Assembly: GCA_018668195.1 (NCBI GenBank)
Contig: JABITU010000235.1
Coordinates: 1-11,503, forward strand
DNA from: Tateyamaria sp.
GTDB taxonomy: Bacteria > Pseudomonadota > Alphaproteobacteria > Rhodobacterales > Rhodobacteraceae
DNA length: 11,503 nt
Direction: 5' to 3'
Position numbers and translations under genes: made by a program. Positions 1-6,629 of the stretch are shown piece by piece. A model generated the notes under the pieces. The model was not told where the DNA came from and did no database searches. It saw only the letters and a program-made list of their open reading frames with translations. Each line of letters starts with the position of its first letter. The stretch's first letter is position 1.

Positions 1-142
1 CGCTCCTTGGGTCATTGAACAACTGTCATGTTAAGAATAATTGTTGACCAGCGTCGCAACTTGAATATCGCGGTTACGGTGGAATAGACCGAAGCGCAAA
101 GTTCGAACAGTTTCACCATAATTGCCAAGTCCATCACGGGGT

Positions 143-172
143 TTGAAGACACCCAACGAAACCTGATATTCT
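143..172 (+). promoter_or_regulatory. Weak candidate sigma70-type promoter for the moaA operon
   Basis: TTGAAG (143-148) and TATTCT (167-172) each match the -35 and -10 consensus at four of six positions, with an 18-nt spacer. Transcription would begin near 178, leaving a leader of about 135 nt before the preferred moaA start. A second poor candidate is TTGACC at 44-49 with TATCGC at 66-71. Matches this weak occur by chance, so this is only a suggestion. Confidence 0.2.
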
Positions 173-190
173 CGCAAGCAATTCAGCGAT

Positions 191-212
191 AGCAATCCTA
201 GAGCAATCCTAG
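191..212. repeat. Exact 11-bp tandem duplication
   Basis: AGCAATCCTAG occurs twice with no spacer, at 191-201 and 202-212, in the leader before moaA. Each copy contains the small palindrome CTAG. It could be a slippage duplication or a paired protein-binding site; nothing else in the sequence separates these. Confidence 0.8.
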
Positions 213-312
213 ATTTCAACGTCAAACACGGTTCAATCAGTATGTTATGCCTGATCGCTTGAGACGTAATGCCCCTTGCAGCCGTGCATGTCCATGCTTA
301 CCACTATGTGTT

Positions 313-1317
313 ATGACAACCCCTTTGATCGACCCATTTCAGCGCGCCATAACCTATTTGCGGGTGTCGGTCACTGACCGTTGTGACTTTAGGTGTGTCT
401 ATTGCATGTCGGAAAACATGACCTTTCTGCCAAAGAAAGAGTTGCTCACGCTCGAAGAACTTGATCGACTTTGTTCGACTTTTGTTGATCTTGGTGTGCA
501 AAAATTGCGGATCACCGGCGGTGAGCCTTTGGTCCGGCGCGATATAATTACTTTTTTCCAGTCGATAGGGCGCCATCTTGACAGTGGAGCGCTCAAAGAG
601 CTGACATTGACAACCAATGGCAGCCAGCTTGAGCGTTTTGCGACTGATCTGTACGCTGCAGGCGTACGCCGCGTTAATATCTCACTGGATACGCTGGATG
701 AGAAAAAATTTGCAGACATTACCCGCTGGGGCCGCTTACCCCAGGTGCTGCGCGGGATCGATGCAGCGCTAGCGGCCGGTCTAAAAGTCAAGATCAATGC
801 TGTTGCGCTCAAGGGCTTCAACGAAGACGAGCTGCCCACCATTACCCAGTGGTGCGCTGAGCGTGATATAGATTTGACCTGGATTGAGGTTATGCCCATG
901 GGTGACATTGGCAACGAGGATCGTCTTGGCCAGTATTGGTCGCTCAAGGACGTTCAGGCGCGCTATGACGACGATTACAACGTTACTGAGCTGGCAGAAC
1001 GCAGCGGTGGCCCAGCCCGCTATGTCAGGCTGGAAGAAACAGGTCAGAAAATAGGGTTCATCACCCCGCTCAGCCATAACTTCTGCGAAAGCTGCAACCG
1101 GGTCCGTGTGACCTGCACCGGCGAGATCTACCTGTGCCTTGGTCAGGAAGACGTGGCTGACATGCGTGCGCCCCTGCGCGACTATTCTTCCGACGCTCCG
1201 CTCGAAGACGCCATTCGGGCGGCGATCAGACTAAAGCCCAAAGGTCATGATTTTGATTATTCCCGACAGAGGCTCGACGGGCAAATGCCCCGCCACATGA
1301 GCCACACAGGCGGCTGA
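313..1317 (+). CDS. moaA: GTP 3',8-cyclase MoaA (molybdenum cofactor biosynthesis)
   Basis: This is the radical-SAM enzyme for the first step of molybdenum cofactor synthesis; it rearranges GTP to 3',8-cyclo-GTP, the substrate of MoaC. The 334-residue length is normal for the family. The N-terminal [4Fe-4S] motif CxxxCxxC is at C24, C28 and C31, the SAM-binding TGGEP motif is at 68-72, and the second, GTP-binding cluster motif CxxCx13C is at C258, C261 and C275. The protein ends in the Gly-Gly tail that is functionally important in MoaA. The frame is open from an ATG at 247, but I chose the ATG at 313 because family members begin a few residues before the conserved [18 protein letters not shown] segment, and the 22 extra residues are Cys- and Arg-rich and unlike the family. 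Neither start has a clear Shine-Dalgarno. waaA begins 4 nt after the stop, so the two are almost certainly co-transcribed. Confidence 0.96.
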   Translation: MTTPLIDPFQRAITYLRVSVTDRCDFRCVYCMSENMTFLPKKELLTLEELDRLCSTFVDLGVQKLRITGGEPLVRRDIITFFQSIGRHLDSGALKELTLTTNGSQLERFATDLYAAGVRRVNISLDTLDEKKFADITRWGRLPQVLRGIDAALAAGLKVKINAVALKGFNEDELPTITQWCAERDIDLTWIEVMPMGDIGNEDRLGQYWSLKDVQARYDDDYNVTELAERSGGPARYVRLEETGQKIGFITPLSHNFCESCNRVRVTCTGEIYLCLGQEDVADMRAPLRDYSSDAPLEDAIRAAIRLKPKGHDFDYSRQRLDGQMPRHMSHTGG

Positions 1318-1321
1318 ACCC

Positions 1322-2617
1322 ATGCGGCCAACGGCCCTCTTCCGCGTTTACAGAATACTGTCGGTCATTGCTATGCCCTTTGCCGCGCGCCGCGCAGTGT
1401 CCAAGCTGCGCAAAGCCGGCGTCACGCCATACCGCGCCCATGAACGACTGGGGCACGCAACCCAAAGCCGCCCCCTGGGACAGCTGATCTGGTTACATGG
1501 AGCCAGCGTGGGCGAAGCAAAGTCAGTGCTGCCTTTGATGGCGCATCTCGCCCGTACTGCGCCAGACCTGCATTTGCTGCTAACGTCTGGTACAGGCACT
1601 TCTGCCGAGGCAGTGGCGCACAGCATTCCCAGATCCGCCATTCACCAGTTTGGACCGCTCGACGGGGTCGGGCCAGTTGGGCGGTTTCTTACCCATTGGC
1701 GCCCCGACCTTTGCGTGTTGGTCGAATCTGAACTCTGGCCTAACCTACTGGATGCCTGTGCGCGGCGCGATGTTCCCGTGGCACTCGTTAACGCGCGACT
1801 TTCTGCCAAGAGCGCACAAGGCTGGCAGAAATTTCCAGCCACCGCACGCTATGTGCTGCGTGCAATCCGAATGGCCCATTGTCAAGATCGCCCCACCCGC
1901 GATCGTCTGCGCGCCATGGGGCTTAAGATGGCGCAGCAGGGGCAAAACCTCAAATCGGTTGTCGGCCCGACACGGCTGGACGCGGCAGCCATCGATACCG
2001 CCCATACCGCGCTGAATGGACGCCCGATCTGGGTCGCTTCTTCGACCCACCCCGGTGAAGAAGAGGGCGTGCTAAGTGCACACAAGCTCCTTCTAAGCGC
2101 GCATCCAAATCTATGTCTGATTCTCGTTCCACGACACCCTGAACGCGCGGAAGAGTTGTCGCGCCTGACACGGGGTGCGGACCTGAGTCTGTCGCAACGC
2201 AGTACCGGCGGCACACTTTCAGATGGTGCACAGGTCTATCTTGCAGATACTATTGGCGAAACCGATCTGTGGTATGCGATTAGCCCGATCGTCTTTCTGG
2301 GCGGAAGTTGGACGGATGTCGGAGGGCACACACCGTTTGAACCTGCTGCCGCTCACACGGCCATCTTGCATGGGCCAAATTATACCAACTTTTCCGAAGC
2401 ATATGCCGCCTTCCAACGCCAAGACGCCAGCATCGAAGTGTCGGATGGCACAGACCTAGTAAATGCCGTCGCGACCCTTCTCACGCATCCCAGCCGCGCA
2501 GCGCAACTTGCAAAAAATGCTCTTCCGCTCGTGCAATCAAGCGATGCAGTTCTGAACGAAACCGCAGCGCAACTGCTGTCATTTTCTAAAACAAAAAAAC
2601 CAGGTTTTCATGGTTGA
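1322..2617 (+). CDS. waaA: 3-deoxy-D-manno-octulosonic acid (Kdo) transferase WaaA/KdtA
   Basis: This GT30-family enzyme transfers Kdo from CMP-Kdo to the lipid A precursor at the cytoplasmic face of the inner membrane. At 431 residues it has the usual length. A hydrophobic and basic N-terminal helix (about residues 6-31) fits the membrane anchor of the family. The HGASVGE motif ends at E65, the position of the proposed catalytic base, and ESELWPN lies at 135-141. The C-terminal nucleotide-binding half carries ADTIGETDLWY followed by FLGGSW and GGHTPFEPAA, where many homologues have GGHNPLEPA. A Shine-Dalgarno-like AGGCGG (1308-1313) lies inside the end of moaA, 8 nt before the ATG. The stop overlaps the next gene by 8 nt. 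The sequence cannot show whether one or two Kdo residues are added. Confidence 0.95.
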   Translation: MRPTALFRVYRILSVIAMPFAARRAVSKLRKAGVTPYRAHERLGHATQSRPLGQLIWLHGASVGEAKSVLPLMAHLARTAPDLHLLLTSGTGTSAEAVAHSIPRSAIHQFGPLDGVGPVGRFLTHWRPDLCVLVESELWPNLLDACARRDVPVALVNARLSAKSAQGWQKFPATARYVLRAIRMAHCQDRPTRDRLRAMGLKMAQQGQNLKSVVGPTRLDAAAIDTAHTALNGRPIWVASSTHPGEEEGVLSAHKLLLSAHPNLCLILVPRHPERAEELSRLTRGADLSLSQRSTGGTLSDGAQVYLADTIGETDLWYAISPIVFLGGSWTDVGGHTPFEPAAAHTAILHGPNYTNFSEAYAAFQRQDASIEVSDGTDLVNAVATLLTHPSRAAQLAKNALPLVQSSDAVLNETAAQLLSFSKTKKPGFHG

Positions 2618-3659
2618 CCTCAACACAATCGATGTGATCGCACCAAATTTTAAACAGCGCCTGTCTGGGGTCACCTCCACGGTCATTCGACTAGTGCCGT
2701 TACAGGCCAAACAGATCTCGATCACGGCTTGTGCACCACAGATGCCCGATCATGTCCCAAATATCCCTTGGGTATCGCTGATCACAATGTCACGCAAAGG
2801 ACCTGCAGTCAGCCGTGTCTGGCACGCCCGCCGCAATGTAGAAATGATAGCTGGGCTGGCTTTGAAATACGGCCTTAGAAAACGGCTCAAGATGCTGTTC
2901 ACCTCAGCCAGCCAGCGGCAGCATTCGTGGCTGACAAAGGCGCTGATTAGCCAAATGGACGACGTTATATCAACGTCAGAAAAAACAGCTCATTATCTTG
3001 AACATCCTTCGATCGTAATCCACCATGGCATCGACATCGAGACGTTCGCCCCACATCCCGACAAAGCATCACTGCGCGCGGAACTTGGGTTGCCTAATGG
3101 GCCAATTTTAGGCTGCTTTGGCCGCATCCGGGCGCAAAAGGGTACGGATGTCTTTGTTGATGCAATGATCGACTTGCTGCCCCGGCACCCGAACGCAGCA
3201 GCAATCGTGATGGGACGCGCCGTCGACAAAGATCATGCATTCTTCAAAGATCTGAAAGACCGCGCAAAGATCGCAGGCCTCGCTGATCGGCTTTTGTTTT
3301 TGCCCGAGGTTCCAGTATGGCAAACCTCCCAATTCTACCAAGCCCTCGACGTGTACATCGCACCGCAAAGATGGGAAGGGTTCGGCCTCACCCCTCTCGA
3401 AGCAATGGCCTGCGGCGCACCCTGTATTGCCACGCGTGTCGGTGCATTCGAAGAGTTGATCAAAGACGGAGAAACTGGGACACTGATTGAACCCAGCAAT
3501 GCGCATGAAATGTTTGTCGCTGCTGACGCGCTGATATCAGACCCAATTAAACTTGCGGACTGGTCACAAAACGCACGCGCGCACATGGAGCTTAACTTTC
3601 GCCTACAAAAAGAGGCGGATGCGCTCATCGCGGTTTATCGCCAACTTCTCAGCAACTAG
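2610..3659 (+). CDS. GT4-family glycosyltransferase, probably LPS core (LpcC-like)
   Basis: This is a cytoplasmic GT-B retaining glycosyltransferase of 349 residues. The second Rossmann half is clear: GRIRAQKG at 171-178, an HHGID loop at 138-142, and the nucleotide-sugar E-x7-E motif with E256 and E264 in WEGFGLTPLE, followed by AMACGAPCIATRVGAFEEL. The N-terminal acceptor half is less conserved, with an SGVTST loop at 19-24. Overall wording and position behind waaA recall the LpcC mannosyltransferases of alphaproteobacterial LPS core, so core assembly on Kdo-lipid A is the likely role. The donor sugar cannot be read from sequence and the name LpcC is not certain. The ATG lies in ATGGTTGA, overlapping the waaA stop by 8 nt, which suggests translational coupling; only a weak CCAGG sits upstream. 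It is the last gene of the operon, facing the M20 gene at 3766-4932. Confidence 0.88.
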   Translation: MVDLNTIDVIAPNFKQRLSGVTSTVIRLVPLQAKQISITACAPQMPDHVPNIPWVSLITMSRKGPAVSRVWHARRNVEMIAGLALKYGLRKRLKMLFTSASQRQHSWLTKALISQMDDVISTSEKTAHYLEHPSIVIHHGIDIETFAPHPDKASLRAELGLPNGPILGCFGRIRAQKGTDVFVDAMIDLLPRHPNAAAIVMGRAVDKDHAFFKDLKDRAKIAGLADRLLFLPEVPVWQTSQFYQALDVYIAPQRWEGFGLTPLEAMACGAPCIATRVGAFEELIKDGETGTLIEPSNAHEMFVAADALISDPIKLADWSQNARAHMELNFRLQKEADALIAVYRQLLSN

Positions 3660-3697
3660 AGGGTGCGCTTCTTAATTGGAAATAAGACTGCTGTAAG

Positions 3698-3757
3698 GGA
3701 CGGTGGGTGGGGCGACCTGCGCCCCGCAAAGGGGCCAGGAGCGTCACCCACCGGTCC
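3698..3757. repeat. Nested inverted repeat between convergent genes
   Basis: The outer arms are 3698-3709 and 3745-3757: nine perfect pairs (CGGTGGGTG with CACCCACCG), then three more after one bulged G at 3754. The inner hairpin pairs CCTG (3716-3719) with CAGG (3736-3739) and GCCCC (3721-3725) with GGGGC (3731-3735) around the loop GCAAA. It lies between the stop codons of two convergent genes, where a bidirectional terminator is expected. Neither exit side has a T-tract, so a Rho-assisted barrier or a dispersed REP-like element is equally possible. Confidence 0.65.
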
Positions 3758-3765
3758 ACATCAGA

Positions 3766-4932
3766 TCATGAAGAAATGGGCAAGCGCTGTTCAATAATCC
3801 CGGCCCACCAAGAACAACCCGCCGGAATTGCCTCGTCGTTAAAGTTATACTCGGGATGGTGCACATTCGCTGTATCGCCATTGCCGACCAAAATATAGGC
3901 ACCAGGCCGCTCTTCGAGCATAAAGGCGAAATCTTCACCACCCATTACAAGCGGCGCTTCCTCGCACTGTCCCGAGATAGAACGAGCCACGTCTGCCGCA
4001 AATTCAGTCTGCTCATCATGGTTCGCCATCACAGGGTAATTGCGATGATAGCTGACCCGCGCCACGCCGCCAAAAGTCGTGGCGATGCCAGAACAGATTT
4101 CGTTCACCCGCTTTTCAGCCAGATCACGCATCTCGGTCGACATGGTGCGCACGGTGCCCATGATTTGCACCTTTTGAGGGATCACGTTGAACGCATTCGA
4201 TGACGTCTCAAACGAAGTGATTGATACAACCGCGCGGTCAATCGGGTCGGCATTGCGGCTAACAATACTTTGCAGCGCAGTTATTGCGTGCGAAGCCATC
4301 ACCACGGTATCCACCGTTTCCTGCGGTTTGGCGGCATGACCACCAAGACCTTCGAATTCGATTTCCAACAGGTCGGTCGCAGCAAAGAACGCTCCGGATC
4401 GTATGGAGAATTCACCTACGGGCCGGCCTGGCCAGTTGTGCATGCCATAGACTTCCTGAATGCCCCAACGCTCCATCATGCCGTCTTCGCACATCTCGCG
4501 GCCACCGCCGCCGCCCTCTTCGGCAGGCTGGAAAATCACCACCGTGGTACCATCAAAATTGCGGGTTTCCGCCAGATAACGGGCGGCCCCCAAGAGCATG
4601 GCTGTGTGTCCATCATGGCCACACGCATGCATTGCCCCATCGGTCTTGGACGCGTATTCAACACCGGTTTGTTCGTGTATCGGCAGCGCATCCATGTCCG
4701 CACGCAGCCCAATCACCTTGCCCGCAGTATCACTTCGGCCTTTGATCACACCAACAACGCCGGTGCGTCCAATACCTTCGACGACCTCATCACAGCCAAA
4801 CTCCCGCAGTTTTTCTGCCACCAATGCACTGGTGCGGTGGGTTTCGAACAGAATCTCTGGATTTTGGTGGATATCGCGCCGCCATGCTGTGATGTCGGCG
4901 TGCATTTCAGCAAAACTGTTTTTGATCGGCAT
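3766..4932 (-). CDS. M20D metallo-amidohydrolase (HipO/aminoacylase type), second tandem copy
   Basis: A cytoplasmic di-metal hydrolase of 388 residues in the family of hippurate hydrolases, N-acyl-L-amino-acid amidohydrolases and auxin-conjugate hydrolases; it is expected to split an N-acyl amino acid into acid and amino acid. Family metal and catalytic positions are present: HACGHDGH with C104 and H106, QPAEEG with E138 and E139, H165 in GMHN, and H359 in HHPEY near the end. A lid domain sits roughly at 184-300, starting around LEIEFEGLGGHA. GAGGA lies about 8 nt before the ATG. It is the distal gene of the run, 32 nt behind a paralogue of identical length, and ends just before the nested hairpin. 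The two copies agree closely in the first half and drift in the lid and C-terminus, suggesting related but different substrates. The acyl and amino acid groups are not predictable. No signal peptide is seen. Confidence 0.93.
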   Translation of the reverse strand: MPIKNSFAEMHADITAWRRDIHQNPEILFETHRTSALVAEKLREFGCDEVVEGIGRTGVVGVIKGRSDTAGKVIGLRADMDALPIHEQTGVEYASKTDGAMHACGHDGHTAMLLGAARYLAETRNFDGTTVVIFQPAEEGGGGGREMCEDGMMERWGIQEVYGMHNWPGRPVGEFSIRSGAFFAATDLLEIEFEGLGGHAAKPQETVDTVVMASHAITALQSIVSRNADPIDRAVVSITSFETSSNAFNVIPQKVQIMGTVRTMSTEMRDLAEKRVNEICSGIATTFGGVARVSYHRNYPVMANHDEQTEFAADVARSISGQCEEAPLVMGGEDFAFMLEERPGAYILVGNGDTANVHHPEYNFNDEAIPAGCSWWAGIIEQRLPISS

Positions 4933-4964
4933 GACTGATGTCCTCTGTTTTGGTTAGCTCATAC

Positions 4965-6131
4965 TTAGTGCGCGGGCATGCGTTGTTCCACCAATTCCAC
5001 GAACCAACTGCACCCTGCCGGGATAGCCTCGTCATCAAATTGATACTCTGGGTGATGCACCACCGCTCCGTCCCCATTGCCCAGCATGATATAAGCGCCA
5101 GGCCGTTCATTCAGCATGAACGAAAAATCTTCGGCTGCCATGATCGGTGGCATGTCGGTGATCACGTCTCCGGCCACGGCACGGGCGGCGGAAATCGCGT
5201 ATTCTGTGTGTAGATCGTGATTTACAGTGACCGGGTAACCAATTTGATAATCTACTTCTGCAGTGCAGTCGTAAGCCTCTGCTGTGGCCATCGCAATCTT
5301 TTTCACCCGCGCTTCGACCTGATCGCGAACCGCTGGATCCAAGGCCCGAACAGTACCAGTCATGCGGGTAAGTTGCGGGATTACATTGTGCGTATCCACA
5401 TCTGAATGCAGCGCACAGATCGATACAACCGAAGATGCCAGCGGGTCTACATTTCGGCTGGTGATACTTTGCAAACCCAAAATGATATGCGCTGCGGTGA
5501 CATTTGGATCGATGGTTTCATGCGGGGCTGCTGCGTGGCCACCCTTGCCTTTTACAACGATTTGAAATTCGTCTGCACCGGCCATAATCGCGCCCGGTCG
5601 GATCGCGAATTGCCCTGTCGGCAAGCCCGGTGCGTTGTGCAGGCCGTAGACTTCTTGAATGTTCCAACGGTCCAACATGCCGTCATTGACCATCTCACGG
5701 CCGCCGCCACCGCCTTCTTCAGCAGGTTGAAAGATCAGAACGGCAGTTCCATCGAAATTGCGGGTCTCTGCCAGATACTGTGCCGCCCCCAGCAAGATCG
5801 AAGTATGCCCGTCGTGACCACAGGCGTGCATCTTGCCCGGCACCGTCGAGGCATAGTCAAGCCCTGTCGCCTCGTTGATTGGCAATGCGTCCATATCCGC
5901 GCGCAGTCCGATCACGCGGCCCTTGGTGTCAGTGCGCCCCTGTATCACCGCAACAACACCAGTTTTTCCAATGCCGGTTGTAATCTCATCCACACCAAAC
6001 GCGCGCAACTTTTCCGCCACGAAAGCCGCAGTTTCATGCACATCAAAATCCAACTCAGGGTGCGCATGCAGATGGCGACGCCACTTGGTGATCTCGGCAT
6101 GGGTCTCGGCAAGACGGTTTTTGATCGGCAT
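4965..6131 (-). CDS. M20D metallo-amidohydrolase (HipO/aminoacylase type), first tandem copy
   Basis: This is the paralogue of the gene behind it, also 388 residues and sharing MPIKN at the start and EAIPAGCSW near the end. Metal and catalytic positions match: HACGHDGH (C104, H106), the QPAEEG glutamates, the histidine of GLHN, and HHPEY near the C-terminus. The expected reaction is hydrolysis of N-acylated amino acids in the cytoplasm. The frame extends two codons further to a TTG at 6137, but the Shine-Dalgarno AAAGGA (6138-6143) would abut that TTG, whereas it is spaced 6 nt from the ATG at 6131; the paralogue's start also supports the ATG. Synonymous positions have diverged from the paralogue, so the duplication is old. 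The upstream 498 nt hold no intact gene, so it may have its own promoter, but I found no convincing one. The exact substrate is unknown. Confidence 0.93.
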   Translation of the reverse strand: MPIKNRLAETHAEITKWRRHLHAHPELDFDVHETAAFVAEKLRAFGVDEITTGIGKTGVVAVIQGRTDTKGRVIGLRADMDALPINEATGLDYASTVPGKMHACGHDGHTSILLGAAQYLAETRNFDGTAVLIFQPAEEGGGGGREMVNDGMLDRWNIQEVYGLHNAPGLPTGQFAIRPGAIMAGADEFQIVVKGKGGHAAAPHETIDPNVTAAHIILGLQSITSRNVDPLASSVVSICALHSDVDTHNVIPQLTRMTGTVRALDPAVRDQVEARVKKIAMATAEAYDCTAEVDYQIGYPVTVNHDLHTEYAISAARAVAGDVITDMPPIMAAEDFSFMLNERPGAYIMLGNGDGAVVHHPEYQFDDEAIPAGCSWFVELVEQRMPAH

Positions 6132-6137
6132 GGACAA

Positions 6138-6143
6138 TCCTTT
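6138..6143 (-). promoter_or_regulatory. Ribosome binding site that fixes the upstream M20D start
   Basis: AAAGGA on the minus strand is 6 nt from the ATG at 6131 but directly touches the alternative in-frame TTG at 6137. Only the ATG has workable spacing. Confidence 0.7.
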
Positions 6144-6363
6144 CTTTATTCAAACAGAGGTGCCAAGACGTGTCGCGCTATCATCGGCAAAGCGGGTTCA
6201 GACAGAACCGTCGCATAGCATGGCCCACATCCTCGCCCGTGACCAGAGCCGATAAAACACAACCGATCCCCGGGGCTCATCCTAAAGTCATGGCCGGACA
6301 TTGCCGCGCTTACCGTCCCGCCGCAGATTATTGATGCGCGATCCACCGCTGACACCACACCAG

Positions 6364-6381
6364 GCGTGATATCGATCACGC
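6364..6381. repeat. Perfect inverted repeat, 7-bp arms, 4-nt spacer
   Basis: GCGTGAT (6364-6370) and ATCACGC (6375-6381) flank ATCG, within the decayed region about 230 nt upstream of the M20D gene starting at 6131. It has no T-tract on either side, so it is not an obvious terminator. It could be an operator or chance symmetry within former coding DNA. Confidence 0.45.
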
Positions 6382-6433
6382 TTACTATGCCCCTAAAACC
6401 TTTCGCGTTTGCAAAGAGGTGATCCAGATATGC

Positions 6434-6448
6434 GTGCAAAGCTTGCAC
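6434..6448. repeat. Perfect inverted repeat, 6-bp arms, 3-nt loop
   Basis: GTGCAA (6434-6439) pairs with TTGCAC (6443-6448) around AGC. An outer ATGC (6430-6433) can pair with GCAT (6452-6455) if GGG (6449-6451) bulges. On the minus strand it follows an in-frame TGA (6457-6455) at once. Confidence 0.4.
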
Positions 6449-6629
6449 GGGGCATCAGCGTATTCCGTTGGAGCATTGGTCAGAGAAATCGTGGAGTTCA
6501 ACGAAAAAATATCTGGTTTTCATCTGGCGGCAGGCACCAGCGCCACTCCGCTATCTCCAAGATCCCCACCCAACGCGACCGGAAAACGGATGATTACCCA
6601 AGCCGTCTTCAGAGATACAAAACGCCGAC

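Larger units (their letters stand above)
1..312. other. Leader region upstream of moaA, no gene supported
   Basis: No convincing coding sequence is seen on either strand. A 64-codon minus-strand frame (31-225) needs a TTG start and has no recognisable motif. The stretch holds a weak promoter-like pair, an exact 11-bp tandem duplication and no visible Shine-Dalgarno for moaA. It probably contains the promoter and 5' leader of the moaA operon. The end of an upstream gene lying mostly outside the window cannot be excluded. Confidence 0.5.
6146..6627 (-). pseudogene. Apparent decayed, frame-broken gene remnant between two M20 genes
   Basis: No intact gene spans 6138-6629. On the minus strand one frame reads with protein-like character from about 6627 (AWVIIRFPVALGGDLGDSG, then GVALVPAAR) to a TGA at 6522-6520, and resumes at 6519 with SLTNAPTEYADAP. 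There the neighbouring frame takes over (VQALHAYLDHLFANAKGF, then IVSVIDITPGVVSAVDR, and MSPGDR near the end), running to TAA at 6148-6146. The switch falls at the four-base run GGGG (6449-6452 on +), a usual place for an indel or sequencing error. The best uninterrupted piece is a GTG-started 100-codon frame (6448-6146) with several AGG and ATA codons. No start codon is seen at the 5' end, which abuts the argE-like stop. I do not recognise the family. Alternatives are non-coding DNA or a UGA read through as selenocysteine. Confidence 0.4.

Noticed and set aside
31..225. 64-codon minus-strand frame before moaA
   Set aside because: It starts with TTG, has no Shine-Dalgarno or recognisable motif, and fits noise in a leader region.
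247..312. Upstream ATG start for moaA adding 22 residues
   Set aside because: The extra residues are Cys/Arg/Pro-rich and unlike MoaA N-termini, and this start has no ribosome binding site; the ATG at 313 matches the family.
399..947. 182-codon minus-strand frame within moaA
   Set aside because: Antisense shadow of moaA, serine-rich and without domain features.
3698..3757. Calling the nested hairpin a standard intrinsic terminator
   Set aside because: No run of T follows the stem on either strand.
4270..4938. 222-codon plus-strand frame
   Set aside because: Antisense shadow of the second M20D gene, whose active-site motifs are fully conserved.
6132..6137. TTG start giving the first M20D protein two extra residues
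   Set aside because: The Shine-Dalgarno abuts this TTG, and the paralogue starts at the equivalent of the ATG at 6131.
5406..6218. 270-codon plus-strand frame
   Set aside because: Antisense to the first M20D gene and running into the decayed region; no family-like motif and no ribosome binding site.
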